Shown here: piece after piece, positions 21,820 to 31,745 of the stretch
Position numbering within the stretch: the stretch's first letter is position 1
How the letters are laid out: each line of letters begins with the position of its first letter
DNA from: Ascochyta rabiei
Taxonomy: Eukaryota; Ascomycota; Dothideomycetes; Pleosporales; Didymellaceae
NCBI RefSeq assembly: GCF_004011695.2
Contig: NC_082425.1
Span: 620,001 to 684,000, forward strand
Direction: 5' to 3'
Length of the DNA stretch: 64,000 bases
The notes under the pieces: generated by a model
The model's input: the letters and a program-made list of their open reading frames with translations, nothing else
The model's database searches: none
Told to the model about the DNA's origin: nothing
Made by a program: the position numbers and the translations under genes

Positions 21820-22896
21820 CTATCCAAAAGAGCTGAATACGACAGCCTTGCCAGACGAATTGTCTTCCTGTACCATGGACTTCTCAAGTATGAGTAGGAG
21901 ATGCGACGTGCGTATCAGGAGCTCTGTCATCCATGTTAGTGGGTATGTCATACGAGCGGACTGAAGCTGTGACCTACCATCGTATTCAATATCGTAGCTG
22001 ACTGGCAGATCTTCATCATTCCTGATAAGAATCGGAGCGTCTTTTCGCAGTTGCCTTTCCTTCACATTGAAACGTATTCCTATGTTCTTCGCTGTGCTAA
22101 CCCACAATATGCGTTGATCGTCAAGGTCGAACTTCTCCCCTGCAACCTCACGCACAACTTCTTTCTCCTTGCCTACTTCTTCCACGATCTCTTGTTGTAT
22201 ATCGGCACCAGGCGTGCTACCTCTGGCTGCGGTCTTGCCGAGCCATTCCCTCCAAACCCTCAAGACACCTTCTTCGACCTCAACGAAAGCGCTGAAGAGG
22301 CCGTTGTAAGGTCTAATCTTGACCAAATTAGTTTGCGCCACCAGCTGTGTAAACAGCTCATGTGCCTCTAAATTGACGGTCTGCCTGACGAGCTCGCCTT
22401 TGTACTTGTCATGAGCCGTGCCAGGGTATGTGCGGCTTCCAGGTATATCGCCAGGTCGGCGGATGACCCTGCGCCCTCCGTCCTCAAGCTCTCGTCGATG
22501 TGGTCGAAACCGGGAATACATCTGGCGCATCTCCCCTAATCTAGCAGTGACAGCGTGACCAGACTCGGCAAGGTTTTCGTATGGCGCTAGGCCATCGGTG
22601 CCTTGATATGTGCAGAAGTAGGGAGGTTCTGTAAGCTTTGCAGAGGGATGATAACACTCGAGCAGCAGCGAATGCGAGTCGAGTTCAGCCGCAGCAACCA
22701 GACGATTGTGCAATATTCGGAGGACGACATTGTAGATACGACGGGAGATGAGTGTCAGAGGGAGCAGCTCAGGCGTTGGTATTAGCACAAGCAAGTGCAA
22801 AAGCAGCTGTGTAACACCAACGTTAGCAGATGCAGAGGCAACTTAGACAGTGTAACGCACCTCATTAGGGAGCTTATAAAGGTGGCACTGAGCCAT
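21820..22896 (-). CDS. F-box domain protein
   Basis: The minus-strand exons are 22896-22861, 22806-21978 and 21923-21820, giving 322 residues. The first coding exon has 12 codons. Joined, the N-terminus reads 'MAQCHLYKLPNELLLHLLVL' and continues IPTPELLPLTLISRR, a fungal F-box with the LPxEhh start. The rest is a substrate-binding region without a repeat type I can name; it includes 'LECYHPSAKLTEPPYF' and 'NLVKIRPYNGLFSAFVEVEE'. F-box proteins tie target proteins to Skp1-Cullin-RING ubiquitin ligases. The C-terminal exon encodes 'ELLIRTSHLLLILEKSMVQE' and ends soon after. Introns are 54 nt each with good consensus. The target is unknown. It is divergent from ECM11. Confidence 0.8.
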
Positions 22897-23189
22897 GTCT
22901 AGGGCTAAGTAGTGTCAGCAACCCGGAGCCTGGGATCCACCGTGCAAGTTGGCATTTTGTGTCAACTATGAATGAAGGGAAGCCAACGGAAATAACATGT
23001 CGTCATCGGCAGCGACCTCTGAGTGACGCCGAGACGATTCCGTATCCAGTTAGTGCCAAACAACGAACGCGCCTTGCCTGTCTGAGCTTCACTTCCCCTT
23101 CCATCCCTCACCTCTTAACACCAAGACGCGTGACGCCAATCGTAAACTGTTGTTTCGAAAACTATTTCGCGCGTCAAAGTGCATACGCT

Positions 23190-24794
23190 ATGGCGTCATT
23201 GCAGAACTTCGTCAAAAATCGCAATGGCCAAGCAGGCACTTCCCAAAACGGGCTGGGGCCAGTCAACCCTTCGCGACAAGCTGCTGCAGCGAACGCGAGG
23301 GTTCCAGTAACAAGACCTGGTGTCTCTCGGGCGCCTGTAGCTCAACACGGGCTTCCGCTTCGTGGTGAGAGTGTCAATCAACAACAATCTGCATCGTTGT
23401 CACAACACTTGCAGCAACGACCATCAGGCGAGGGTCGAAAATGCGATATTTACGACACTGACGCCGAGAGCCTTAACTCCACAGCCAATCGTTCGGTCAT
23501 ACAGGTTGAAAACAGCCCTCACGGTGACCAGGAGCCGCTGCAGCTTGAGGACGAGGACACGGAGACTGATGGCGACGGTGAAGCTTCTAGCGACGGTGAA
23601 GCTTCTAGCGAAGATGATTACGACGGGGAGGAGGGGTACCAATTCAACGAAGAAATGAAGGACTACCTTGCACGAAATGGCAAGGGTCACGCTAGCTACA
23701 ACGAGCGGGTGCAATTTATGCAGGAAACCCAGCCTCACCTCTTCCGCACAGTCGAGGGTGATTCATATCCTACAACTACCGAGGGTAATCTTACGGAATT
23801 GGGAGAGAATCAAGAGGCACATATCGAAGATCTTGTTTCGCCTTCGCCCTCTCCACAACGCGGTTTTCAACAAGGTCCAAGTGCTGCGCTCTTCAATCAT
23901 CAGCCCTTGCAGCAAGAAACAATTTCCAATCTGCAGCGGACCAATTCTGGCGCACTTCAAGGTTCTAAAATCTACAAAATGGGTGAGCAAATCCGTGGGC
24001 AACAACGCACTGACGGAGTTCGCGGACAGCAAGGCCAGCAGCACGACGTAGTCCATCCACCAATAAGCCAACTACCATCGCATAGCCAGGTAAATCGCGA
24101 GCAGGGCTCTGCTACAGCTACGCAGGGTCGCCAAGAGGTAACAGTACAGGATCGTCAAGCCGTACTTTTTCAACAAACTCCAAACCTGCCATCGGGACCA
24201 GGACCTTTTCAAAAACCCCACCCAAAGATTACTGAACCTACCGCTCTCTTGAAATATGCTTCAACGATACGCGCCAAAGTAGTACCTACTATCCAACAGT
24301 ACATCGAGCCTACCTCAGTGGAAGAGCCACCAGCATCTCCAAATGTCGATTACAAGCCTGAGGTTCTCTTCAACTTGGACTACGAGCAGTTAGCACACGA
24401 AAATTTCGACAAAGATCCGCGTGCGAGTGAGCCGGTTCTACCTGAAGACATGCTTGAGAAGTCACTGGTTGAGCGTTTGCAGTTTGTACACCGCAGCTTT
24501 GATCCTGCGGCGCAAGCTGAGTTCTTTGGTGCGCTTTCGACCACTGAGTGGGAGGATGCCGGTGACTGGTTTCTAGATCAATTCAGCAGACTCATCAAGA
24601 TGACGAAAGACGCACGGCAGAAGAAACGCAAGGCGGCCCAAGAGCTTGAACAGGAGATCGAGAGGCGTCACGCACATGTTGCAAAGAAGCAAAAACTTGT
24701 CGAAGGTGCAATGATCAAGATGAAGATGCAGGGAGAGGGACTCGTACCAACGAGTCCGAGGGCATCTAAAAGTTCTCGACCAAGGAAAACTTGA
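23190..24794 (+). CDS. ECM11: Ecm11-like meiotic synaptonemal complex protein
   Basis: A single-exon gene of 534 residues starting at the ATG of 'MASLQNFVKNRNGQ'. The N-terminal two thirds are disordered and rich in Gln, Ser and acidic residues. The C-terminal part is the conserved Ecm11 domain: 'FNLDYEQLAHENFDKDP', 'FVHRSFDPAAQAEFFGALST', 'EWEDAGDWFLDQFSRLIKM', then a basic coiled coil 'QKKRKAAQELEQEIERRHAH'. Yeast Ecm11, with Gmc2, builds the central element of the synaptonemal complex and is SUMO-modified. A role in meiotic chromosome pairing is inferred from that. The frame is open upstream of 23190 back to 22959, but those codons look random. An 18-bp tandem duplication lengthens an acidic stretch. 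Confidence 0.82.
   Translation: MASLQNFVKNRNGQAGTSQNGLGPVNPSRQAAAANARVPVTRPGVSRAPVAQHGLPLRGESVNQQQSASLSQHLQQRPSGEGRKCDIYDTDAESLNSTANRSVIQVENSPHGDQEPLQLEDEDTETDGDGEASSDGEASSEDDYDGEEGYQFNEEMKDYLARNGKGHASYNERVQFMQETQPHLFRTVEGDSYPTTTEGNLTELGENQEAHIEDLVSPSPSPQRGFQQGPSAALFNHQPLQQETISNLQRTNSGALQGSKIYKMGEQIRGQQRTDGVRGQQGQQHDVVHPPISQLPSHSQVNREQGSATATQGRQEVTVQDRQAVLFQQTPNLPSGPGPFQKPHPKITEPTALLKYASTIRAKVVPTIQQYIEPTSVEEPPASPNVDYKPEVLFNLDYEQLAHENFDKDPRASEPVLPEDMLEKSLVERLQFVHRSFDPAAQAEFFGALSTTEWEDAGDWFLDQFSRLIKMTKDARQKKRKAAQELEQEIERRHAHVAKKQKLVEGAMIKMKMQGEGLVPTSPRASKSSRPRKT
23574..23609 (+). repeat. 18-bp tandem duplication inside ECM11
   Basis: The 18-mer GACGGTGAAGCTTCTAGC occurs twice without a gap. 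It is in frame and encodes DGEASS twice in the acidic region. Confidence 0.95.
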
Positions 24795-25574
24795 AGCAAA
24801 CGTTCGATCTTTAATGCGTCCGATAGGCACCTTCAAGAGGTATTACGAGGTTCCAAAAAGTGGACAGTATGGCAGTTTGCATGCAGGTTAGCGTGCTTGG
24901 CGGAGTGGTCACTGTAGTGTCAATGTTGCTAGGTAGCATCTGTTCTATACCCGTATGTTTGAACCTTAATCATCTGGATTGAGAAGACCATACACTGTGT
25001 GATCTGCTGATCTCTTATTACCCAAATGCACCACATCCAGTGCGGCGCATGCTTTCCCTAGAGACCTGGTTAAGGAAGGCGACTTCTTGGCCAACTTCTG
25101 CGACAGGGTAAGTCAGATGCACTCGAAGCACACGCAACCACCCGAGACTGCAAGAATTGAGAAGACTGGTCGTTATGGTATGTGCATCGCTATTCTGGTC
25201 GCCAAAGCCTACTAAACAGCGTGTTTCATTGATTTAGCATAACTTCGGCGGCATTTACATCGTCTCATGCAAGCACCAAGTTTTTCTGGGAAGGGGCATA
25301 TCCTGGATAATCTTAGGTGAAGCACAGAAAGCCAAGAGTTTAGCAATGAGTTTGGCGACTTAATATATACGGGTGTGAAGAAACAGCATTGAATGAAATA
25401 AGTACATGGCACCATCACGCCTATGCTCGGACAAATACACAATGCTAACCACTTGCCCATTAGCACACTGATTCTAACTTCCCTAGTTCCAATCAAAACC
25501 CTTCCAAAACTAAACTCCGCCCTCACGCTTCTTCATGCTCGGCTTCGGGCGCCGTCGAAGACCGTCCTTCGGCC
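24795..25574. other. Intergenic region between convergent genes
   Basis: About 780 bases between the ends of ECM11 and the next minus-strand gene. Only short, unsupported open frames are seen. Confidence 0.5.
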
Positions 25575-26864
25575 TCATGGTCGTTTTGTAGCCCTTGTTG
25601 CTTCAGGCAACAGCAACGTCGGGTCCGAGTGCGCATCAGGTTTTCTGGACATCTGAACAAACGTGGTATCAGATTTGAAGGACTCTGGGTCTTCAAAAGA
25701 CCCCACCTGGACAGTGAGTTTCGGAACAGGTTTGGGCAAGTCGTGGAGTCTCTGCAGCATTGCTGGTTCGTAGGCGGTCATGATGCGAAACCGGACCTCG
25801 CCGTTTCTGAGTCCGGGGTCTTCGATCGCTTGTAATCGCTGGACTGTTGCTGCGTCGAAAACAGTAGTGTCGTTGATCCATACGGTGCTGAAGTTTGCGT
25901 CTTGCTCGTGCAGGAATGTTTTCTTGAACTTCATGTGCAGTGCAGCACGGTATGTGACGAGGTTCACTCTGTCATTATGTATCGTTGCTTTCAATTTTAG
26001 CTCGGGGCTTGCTTGGTACCAGAGCTTGAAATCCAATGCGTCCATGTGGGCGAAGTCTGGAAGTTTGGTTACGTTGTTGGGCCAATCTTGTTTGGTGGTG
26101 TCCCAAGGGAGGAAGAGGGATGTGTCTTCGAGATTAAGGATGTAAAGCTCTTGACCGATGTAGATCTCGATTATTGGGTCTTCAACTGTTGCTTCACTTT
26201 CGAAAGACAAGCTGATCTGAGGATCGAGAATTTGCTCATCTGCAATCGTTTCGTAGTCTGAATCGTCTATATGACTGTTGTTTGAATCAGCCTTTGCTCT
26301 AGATCTTCCCGAAGAAGGCAGACGACTTGTCTTAGGTCTCTTCGCGGCACCGATTTCATTCTCCGTGTCATCATCTTCAGATTCGCGATGGTGCTTTCTG
26401 CTGCAGTCGGATATGTTACCACCGCCAGAGTCCGAATCTTCTGACCCAGAAGAAGACGTAGAGGAATCTAATGTATGACCAGACTCATCAGAATCAGGAG
26501 CATCAGATAACCTAAGAAATTTAGACAATGACTCAGATCCACTACTATCATCTCCGCCGCCAGCTGCAGAAGAAGACCCCGCGCTAGATCTAGTCGACCT
26601 AGTTCTTCTATAAGTCTCAGAGAATCTATCACCGGCATTTTCCTCTTCAGAGGCATGTGTCGTCGAGACTGCGAGAGCCGGAAATTTCAAGCTCTCCAGG
26701 CCGTCAGCTGAAGCCTGGATAGTCTTTGCAGCATCTTGGAGAGCTTTCATTCCACCCATAGCTTGCCGATGCTGTGCGTTGCGGGAAGACAACTTGTCTT
26801 TGGTTGATTCGCTCCAGCTGGGGCTTTTTCTGTTGTTACTTGTTTGCTCAGGAAGCTTGGCCAT
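25575..26864 (-). CDS. Acidic disordered protein with the domain shared with the ULP1-like neighbour
   Basis: A single open frame of 429 residues. Residues about 40-225 are low-complexity, Ser/Asp/Glu/Gly-rich with basic patches that could be nuclear localisation signals (AAKRPKTSRLP). Residues about 229-375 form a compact segment, 'EIYIGQELYILNLED' through 'KFKKTFLHEQDANFSTVW', 'NDTTVF' and 'LRNGEVRFRIMTAYE', which also occurs in the neighbouring upstream gene. I know no family name for it. The start codon is only 193 bp from the stop of that upstream gene on the same strand. An intron of 181 nt (27071-26891) could join the two frames in phase, so this may be the 3' part of one larger gene. 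The function is unknown. Confidence 0.65.
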   Translation of the reverse strand: MAKLPEQTSNNRKSPSWSESTKDKLSSRNAQHRQAMGGMKALQDAAKTIQASADGLESLKFPALAVSTTHASEEENAGDRFSETYRRTRSTRSSAGSSSAAGGGDDSSGSESLSKFLRLSDAPDSDESGHTLDSSTSSSGSEDSDSGGGNISDCSRKHHRESEDDDTENEIGAAKRPKTSRLPSSGRSRAKADSNNSHIDDSDYETIADEQILDPQISLSFESEATVEDPIIEIYIGQELYILNLEDTSLFLPWDTTKQDWPNNVTKLPDFAHMDALDFKLWYQASPELKLKATIHNDRVNLVTYRAALHMKFKKTFLHEQDANFSTVWINDTTVFDAATVQRLQAIEDPGLRNGEVRFRIMTAYEPAMLQRLHDLPKPVPKLTVQVGSFEDPESFKSDTTFVQMSRKPDAHSDPTLLLPEATRATKRP

Positions 26865-27057
26865 GCTGTCAGTCGGTGTACGTGCGGGTACTACGTGTAT
26901 TGGTTAGTCTGCATTCGTTATTTAACCATGATTCCAATGTCGGTTGCGTCTATGATTCGAAGTTTCTGTCTCTTCGGACTACACTTTGTAGAATAACATT
27001 GAGAGCTAATCAATCAAGAAAAAGCAGGATAGCATGCAAAAGACAACACCCAACACA

Positions 27058-29856
27058 TTAGCTCGACGTACCTCCGAATCCCGATTTACTATGCTTTTTA
27101 CTCTTGTTCGAAGAAGCGTCCTCATAATTGCCGTCTTCTTCTTCGCGCTTCCGTTTGGGGGAAGCAGTACCCAAGTCGTTCGAACTATCTTTTGATTTAC
27201 CTGACCACTCGCTGGGTGCTGAGCTCAGAGAGCTATTAGAATCCACCTCCATGAATTCATCCGTAAGATAGATCTGATCCGCACGAGGAGTTGGACTCGG
27301 TGACGTGTCACGGCAGTAGTGTGCCTCCATTCTCGAGCGAATCACACCGGTAAGTCCTTCCCAGTCCGCTTCTCGTTCCTCGTCGCTGAACACAACTGTA
27401 TCTCTTAACCAGAGTTCGGTGCAGTTGTGATCGTTCTCTTCACCAAAATTTTCACCTTGCTCCGTGACGAACAAAAAGGCTCTCCAAGAGACAGTGTTGA
27501 CATTTTGCTGGTGAAGTCTGGGGTCCGCCAGTTTGTCGGGCGTTTGGAACTCGGCGAGATCGACTTCGAACATGGTACGAAAGTCTTGGAGACCAACAGG
27601 TTTCGCGGTGGGCTGATCCCATCCGCTGGTGTTGCCGTCAATGGACTCGTTGGAGTCAGTGTTGTTACCATCTAGCCCAGATCCATTCTGATCTGGGTCG
27701 GGAGGAGCACCGCCATTTTCATCTTCGCTCTGACCAGCGCCACTGCGGTTATCGTCATCACTGCCGTTGCTTTTGCCCGACTTGTCGATTCCACTATCTT
27801 GAGGCTCATCATTATCACCGCCACCGTCATCGTCATCGTCACTGTCTTTGTCGTTGTTGTTGCTACTGCCTAAACCAGGCGCTTTCGGCTTGTACCTTGC
27901 GAGATATGCCAAAAGACCGGTCAACCTATCAGTCTCGTAATGCTGCATCATCATTAATCTTATTTCCCCATTTCTCAATCTATCATCCTGAAGGTTCTTG
28001 ATGGCGACCAAACGCGGGTCATGCGGATTGAAGACAGTTTCGTCATTGGACCAGACAGCCTCGAAGTTATCGTCTGGTTCTCCTAAGAAGGTCTTCTTAT
28101 ACTTCAAGTGTAGCATAGCGCAAGATGTGGCATCCGAATGCTTCTTGTCTGTCTCCTTGTGCTCTCGAATCTTGGGGTGTTTCCTGACCCATGCTCCTAT
28201 CGATCCTTTCTTGAGCTCTTCGGTAAAGTCTGGCAGTTCCTTCACACTTCTTGGCCAGCCTTCGGTGCATTTCTCATGTGCTGGCCAGATGGTTTTGTCG
28301 TCTAGTGGGACGTTGCAGTATCGCTGTCGACCCAGATATATATCTGCAGTAGGATCTCTGATGGTCTTGTTAGAGTCTTGGCTCTCTGGTCCCGAACCGT
28401 TTGCTCCTGCTTCACCTGCATGTGATGCAAGTTTTGATTGCTGCAATGAATAGAATAGTGCCTGTGCTTCTACATCCCCGACGCTTTTGTAGATGTCGGG
28501 ATTGTCAATTTTGTCTTGCCTAAATGCAGCCATGAAGTTTGAATCCGGCTTAAAGTTGCGTGGTACTCCCGAAAGTCGTTTTGTGTCAGGCAGAATAGGT
28601 GTAGCTGCTTTGTCCCGATATGCATCAACAGAACGTTGTAGCTGCTCAACAGGCAGGACATTGAGAATGCGAAGTAAGTCTGGAGAGAGCTGGAAAGGTA
28701 CCACGCCGGGCCGTTCAGCTTCTTGTTGGATGAGTCTGCGCAGCTCCCGGCGAGCAAGCATGGAATCAAACCGAAGTTGACCCCGTTCACTCCTTGGAAA
28801 CATCTTGCGGAGGCCAATCTGGTCCAGTGTTGTAGCTCGCTCGAAGATGTGCTCTAAGAAGGCGAACATGAAGGGTCCGCAGGGCCCACCGTCGTTCCCG
28901 GAGTAAGAGTTATCTGTTGCTTGCTGTGGAACGTACTTGAGAGTACTCGTTGTGAACCCGCCCTTAGAAAAGCCATGGTCTTCGCCGAGTAAAGTATCAA
29001 TACCACAAAGAACTCTGCCTGCAGCAATTGCTGTGGGATGCATATGCCCAAACTTTAGCTTTTTGGGTTTGTCTGATCTTTGTTCCAGAGTGATGATACT
29101 GTCGACCCATCGTGCAACTTTCTGTGTCTTGTCTATGATGAGAAGTCCCCAGTGTGTACCGTGCTGCACTGGACCCTTAGGCTCCTTGCTGCTCTCCTTC
29201 TTGCTGTTCCCCTTCTTCTTGCAGCTTTTCTTCTTTTCTTTCTTCTCTTTCTTCTCATCATCACACTGTCCTAGATCCTGTGATCCATTTAACAGGCTCT
29301 TGTTCAATATGGGTTCTTTACTAACTGCTGGCCTACGTGAGGGCTTTTTTGATGATGGGACAGTAGGTTCGTCGTCAGTTAGATTATTCTTGTTGGAGCT
29401 TTCACCAACGTTCGCCAAGTCCAGTATCCCATCGCTGCATGGTATGATGATCCACCGTTTGTCCAGGTTCAATAACGTTGGCTGTAAGGTAGCGCACATT
29501 TCGAGCACTTCTGCACGTGTATATGTTCCGATTCCGAGTTGGTAAAGTTTTTGTGCGTGTACGTCAGATATGATTACGGTGTTCGAGCGATTCCACTTCC
29601 TCGCCGATAATTCAAGAGAGAGGACCAGTGTCTGGTCGGGCATATAACATTCTGGGAAATCTGTGTGAACAATATTCAGGAACTCTTCCATAGTGATCCA
29701 TGCGTCTGTGCCATCCTCGAGGTCGTACCGTATGTATTTATTGTTAAGCCACTGTGTTACGGTTTCTTCGTCTTCATCTCTGGGAGTTAAGGGCTCAGTG
29801 GGCGATGAGGGTACAGTCTCGGGCTCAACAGGACCACCAACAGCGTTCATAGTCAT
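27058..29856 (-). CDS. ULP1-like (C48-type) cysteine protease with two copies of an unfamiliar domain
   Basis: An open frame of 932 residues from the first ATG (29856). Residues about 120-335 look like a ULP1/adenain-fold cysteine protease. After 'KRWIIIPCSDG' there is a Ser/Lys-rich insert (about 70 residues), then 'GTHWGLLIIDKTQKVARWVD' with candidate catalytic His235 and Asp252, and 'GNDGGPCGPFMFAFLEHI' with candidate Cys326. Such enzymes cut SUMO or related modifiers. Two copies of a domain follow: residues about 503-650 ('KYKKTFLGEPDDNFEAVW', 'LRNGEIRLMMMQHYE') and a shorter one at about 756-848 ('LWLRDTVVFSDEE', 'VIRSRMEAHY'), separated by an Asp/Ser/Gly/Asn-rich linker. The C-terminus is basic. 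The frame ends in a splice-donor-like GTACGT, so it may continue into the next gene. Upstream exons are possible. Substrate and role are unknown. Confidence 0.68.
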   Translation of the reverse strand: MTMNAVGGPVEPETVPSSPTEPLTPRDEDEETVTQWLNNKYIRYDLEDGTDAWITMEEFLNIVHTDFPECYMPDQTLVLSLELSARKWNRSNTVIISDVHAQKLYQLGIGTYTRAEVLEMCATLQPTLLNLDKRWIIIPCSDGILDLANVGESSNKNNLTDDEPTVPSSKKPSRRPAVSKEPILNKSLLNGSQDLGQCDDEKKEKKEKKKSCKKKGNSKKESSKEPKGPVQHGTHWGLLIIDKTQKVARWVDSIITLEQRSDKPKKLKFGHMHPTAIAAGRVLCGIDTLLGEDHGFSKGGFTTSTLKYVPQQATDNSYSGNDGGPCGPFMFAFLEHIFERATTLDQIGLRKMFPRSERGQLRFDSMLARRELRRLIQQEAERPGVVPFQLSPDLLRILNVLPVEQLQRSVDAYRDKAATPILPDTKRLSGVPRNFKPDSNFMAAFRQDKIDNPDIYKSVGDVEAQALFYSLQQSKLASHAGEAGANGSGPESQDSNKTIRDPTADIYLGRQRYCNVPLDDKTIWPAHEKCTEGWPRSVKELPDFTEELKKGSIGAWVRKHPKIREHKETDKKHSDATSCAMLHLKYKKTFLGEPDDNFEAVWSNDETVFNPHDPRLVAIKNLQDDRLRNGEIRLMMMQHYETDRLTGLLAYLARYKPKAPGLGSSNNNDKDSDDDDDGGGDNDEPQDSGIDKSGKSNGSDDDNRSGAGQSEDENGGAPPDPDQNGSGLDGNNTDSNESIDGNTSGWDQPTAKPVGLQDFRTMFEVDLAEFQTPDKLADPRLHQQNVNTVSWRAFLFVTEQGENFGEENDHNCTELWLRDTVVFSDEEREADWEGLTGVIRSRMEAHYCRDTSPSPTPRADQIYLTDEFMEVDSNSSLSSAPSEWSGKSKDSSNDLGTASPKRKREEEDGNYEDASSNKSKKHSKSGFGGTSS

Positions 29857-30884
29857 TCTGGGTAAGTTTGTATCGTTTGTATCGTATGTGTGTACACTGG
29901 AAACGACGACAGATGTGTTCAGCAACGCGGTGTGCTGTGTTTGGGCGAACACTTGGAGACATGATACCTATACGCTTTGAAGCACCTGCAACTTGGACAA
30001 AGGACTTGACGCAGGATACGAAGATGAAAACAGCGGACTACCATGTTCAACACCGAGATAACAACACAGGCACCGTAGCTTTGTGATGGTGTTAGGACTT
30101 TCAACAAAGAATGCACGCTAAAAACATCCTACCTTACAACAATAGCCTTTGATCTGCTGTCAATGGGTCGATAACGGTCATAGCTGACTCGAACCTCTTC
30201 ATGATCTTGTGCTAAATCGAGGAGCTTGCCGGCCTGACTTGCTCCTTCCTTTTCTACGCGTGAGGCTTTGCAATGTAAAAAGTACCCTAGCGACCGAAGT
30301 GTTGACCATGTGTTGCTGATGAGCATTGACAGTGTCCCGTTGTAACAAGGGCTGAAAGGAAACACGGACGAAAAGGTGAAGGTGAGGTGAGAAGTCGGCC
30401 GTTGGTGCAATGCACCTGGTCATCTGCTTTGCAGTTCACTCAAGAAATCGTATCGCGGTGTCGGCAGATGCAGCCATCTCAGCGGAGCATCATGGTCGCG
30501 GCTGGTGGTGCGGTGTGTTGGCTCGAGGTGATGAGTTTGCAAATGAAGAAGTGGTGCTGGCTCGAGACCGACATGACAAGCAGCGACGCAGAGAGGAGCA
30601 TCTCACGTGGAGCCCAACGCACCTAGGGTCAGTCGCCTTGATGTCAGAAGCAGGTGTAGTGATGCAGTGATGCACCACACCGTATTCCCCCACTAATGCG
30701 TTCCCTAGCAACGCATCCTTGGCGGCCAAATCTCGCGCTCGATGCACTCCCAGGTCCGACCACGCTGCATGGTCAAACAGCCCCTTCAGCACTTCGTTCG
30801 ACACCTCATACCCCGTACAATCCGCTATTTGGACGCCGAGATACTCTTCTGTCATACACTACCACATCTATACACATACACACA
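29857..30884. other. Intergenic region, possible unrecognised 5' exon of the ULP1-like gene
   Basis: About 1 kb between divergent genes. The ATG at 29856 is preceded by TTACCCAG, which resembles an intron acceptor. On the minus strand 30410-30129 an open frame ends in a good donor (GTAAGG near 30137). An upstream exon is therefore possible but not established. The CDC4 promoter lies at the other end. Confidence 0.35.
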
Positions 30885-31745
30885 ATGGTGAGTAACACGC
30901 TGGATTTGTTTACTGCAGAGGGAAGCGGGGAGTGAGTGGTTGCTGCGCATTCGCTGGTTGGCTGCCGCTGCCGGTCAACAAGCAAGGAACAAAAGCGGCA
31001 GCGACACAAACAGACCCCTTTCAGGTTCCTTTTGTTGGCGCTCTGTTACACGACGTCCAAACACACATCTACCTGCTCGGCGCACGCACTCGACCGCGGC
31101 TCTTAAACAGAAACATATGCACAACGAGCCGTCAACAAGGAGCTGAAACAAAAGAACACAATGAATAACCACGACCACCAGGCCTCCACCAACTACCGCG
31201 AAGCATTCCAGCTCTTCGACAAGCGCGGCAACGGACGCGTCGACCGCGGATCTCTGGGCGACTTGCTGCGCGCCTGTGGGCAGAACCCTACCCTCGCCGA
31301 GATTACGGATCTCGAGCGCGGTGTAGGCACCGACTGTACGTCTCTCTACGCTTTGCGCTCACACCGACCGCACCGGCACAACTACAGCTCGCTAACCCCG
31401 TTCGCAGTCGACTTCGACACCTTCTCCAAGATCCTCAACCGCCCCGGCGGCTTCCGCGAACCCTTCGACATTGAAGAATACATCCGCGGGTTCCAGGTCT
31501 TCGACAAGGACCGGTCAGGCTTCGTCGGCAAGGGCCAGATCAAGTACATTCTGACAAACTTGGGCGAGAAGATGACCGAGGAGGAGGTCGACGAGCTGTT
31601 CAAGAGCACAATCGACGCAAGCAACGACGAAGTCGACTACAGGGGTAAGTCGCAACATCATCACATGCGTGCATGGTGCAGAGAGGACGAGCGAGCAGAG
31701 GCTAACGTGGACGCAGAATTCGTCAAGACGATTGCAGAGAACTAG
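30885..31745 (+). CDS. CDC4: Myosin essential light chain Cdc4 (EF-hand protein)
   Basis: The likely exons are 30885-30887 (the ATG only), 31182-31335, 31408-31644 and 31717-31745, giving 140 residues; fission yeast Cdc4 has 141. The ATG is followed at once by GTGAGT, and the 294-nt intron ends at CAG, so the protein reads M-ASTNYREAFQLFDKRGNG. An alternative start at 31161 is in frame and adds MNNHDHQ. The diagnostic segments are 'GDLLRACGQNPTLAEIT', 'FSKILNRPGGF', 'GFQVFDKDRSGFVGKGQIKY' and 'LTNLGEKMTEEEVDELFKS', very close to S. pombe Cdc4. It binds the IQ motifs of class II and V myosins and is needed for the contractile ring. EF-hand loops 1 and 3 can be seen; loop 1 lacks the full set of acidic ligands. 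Confidence 0.88.
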
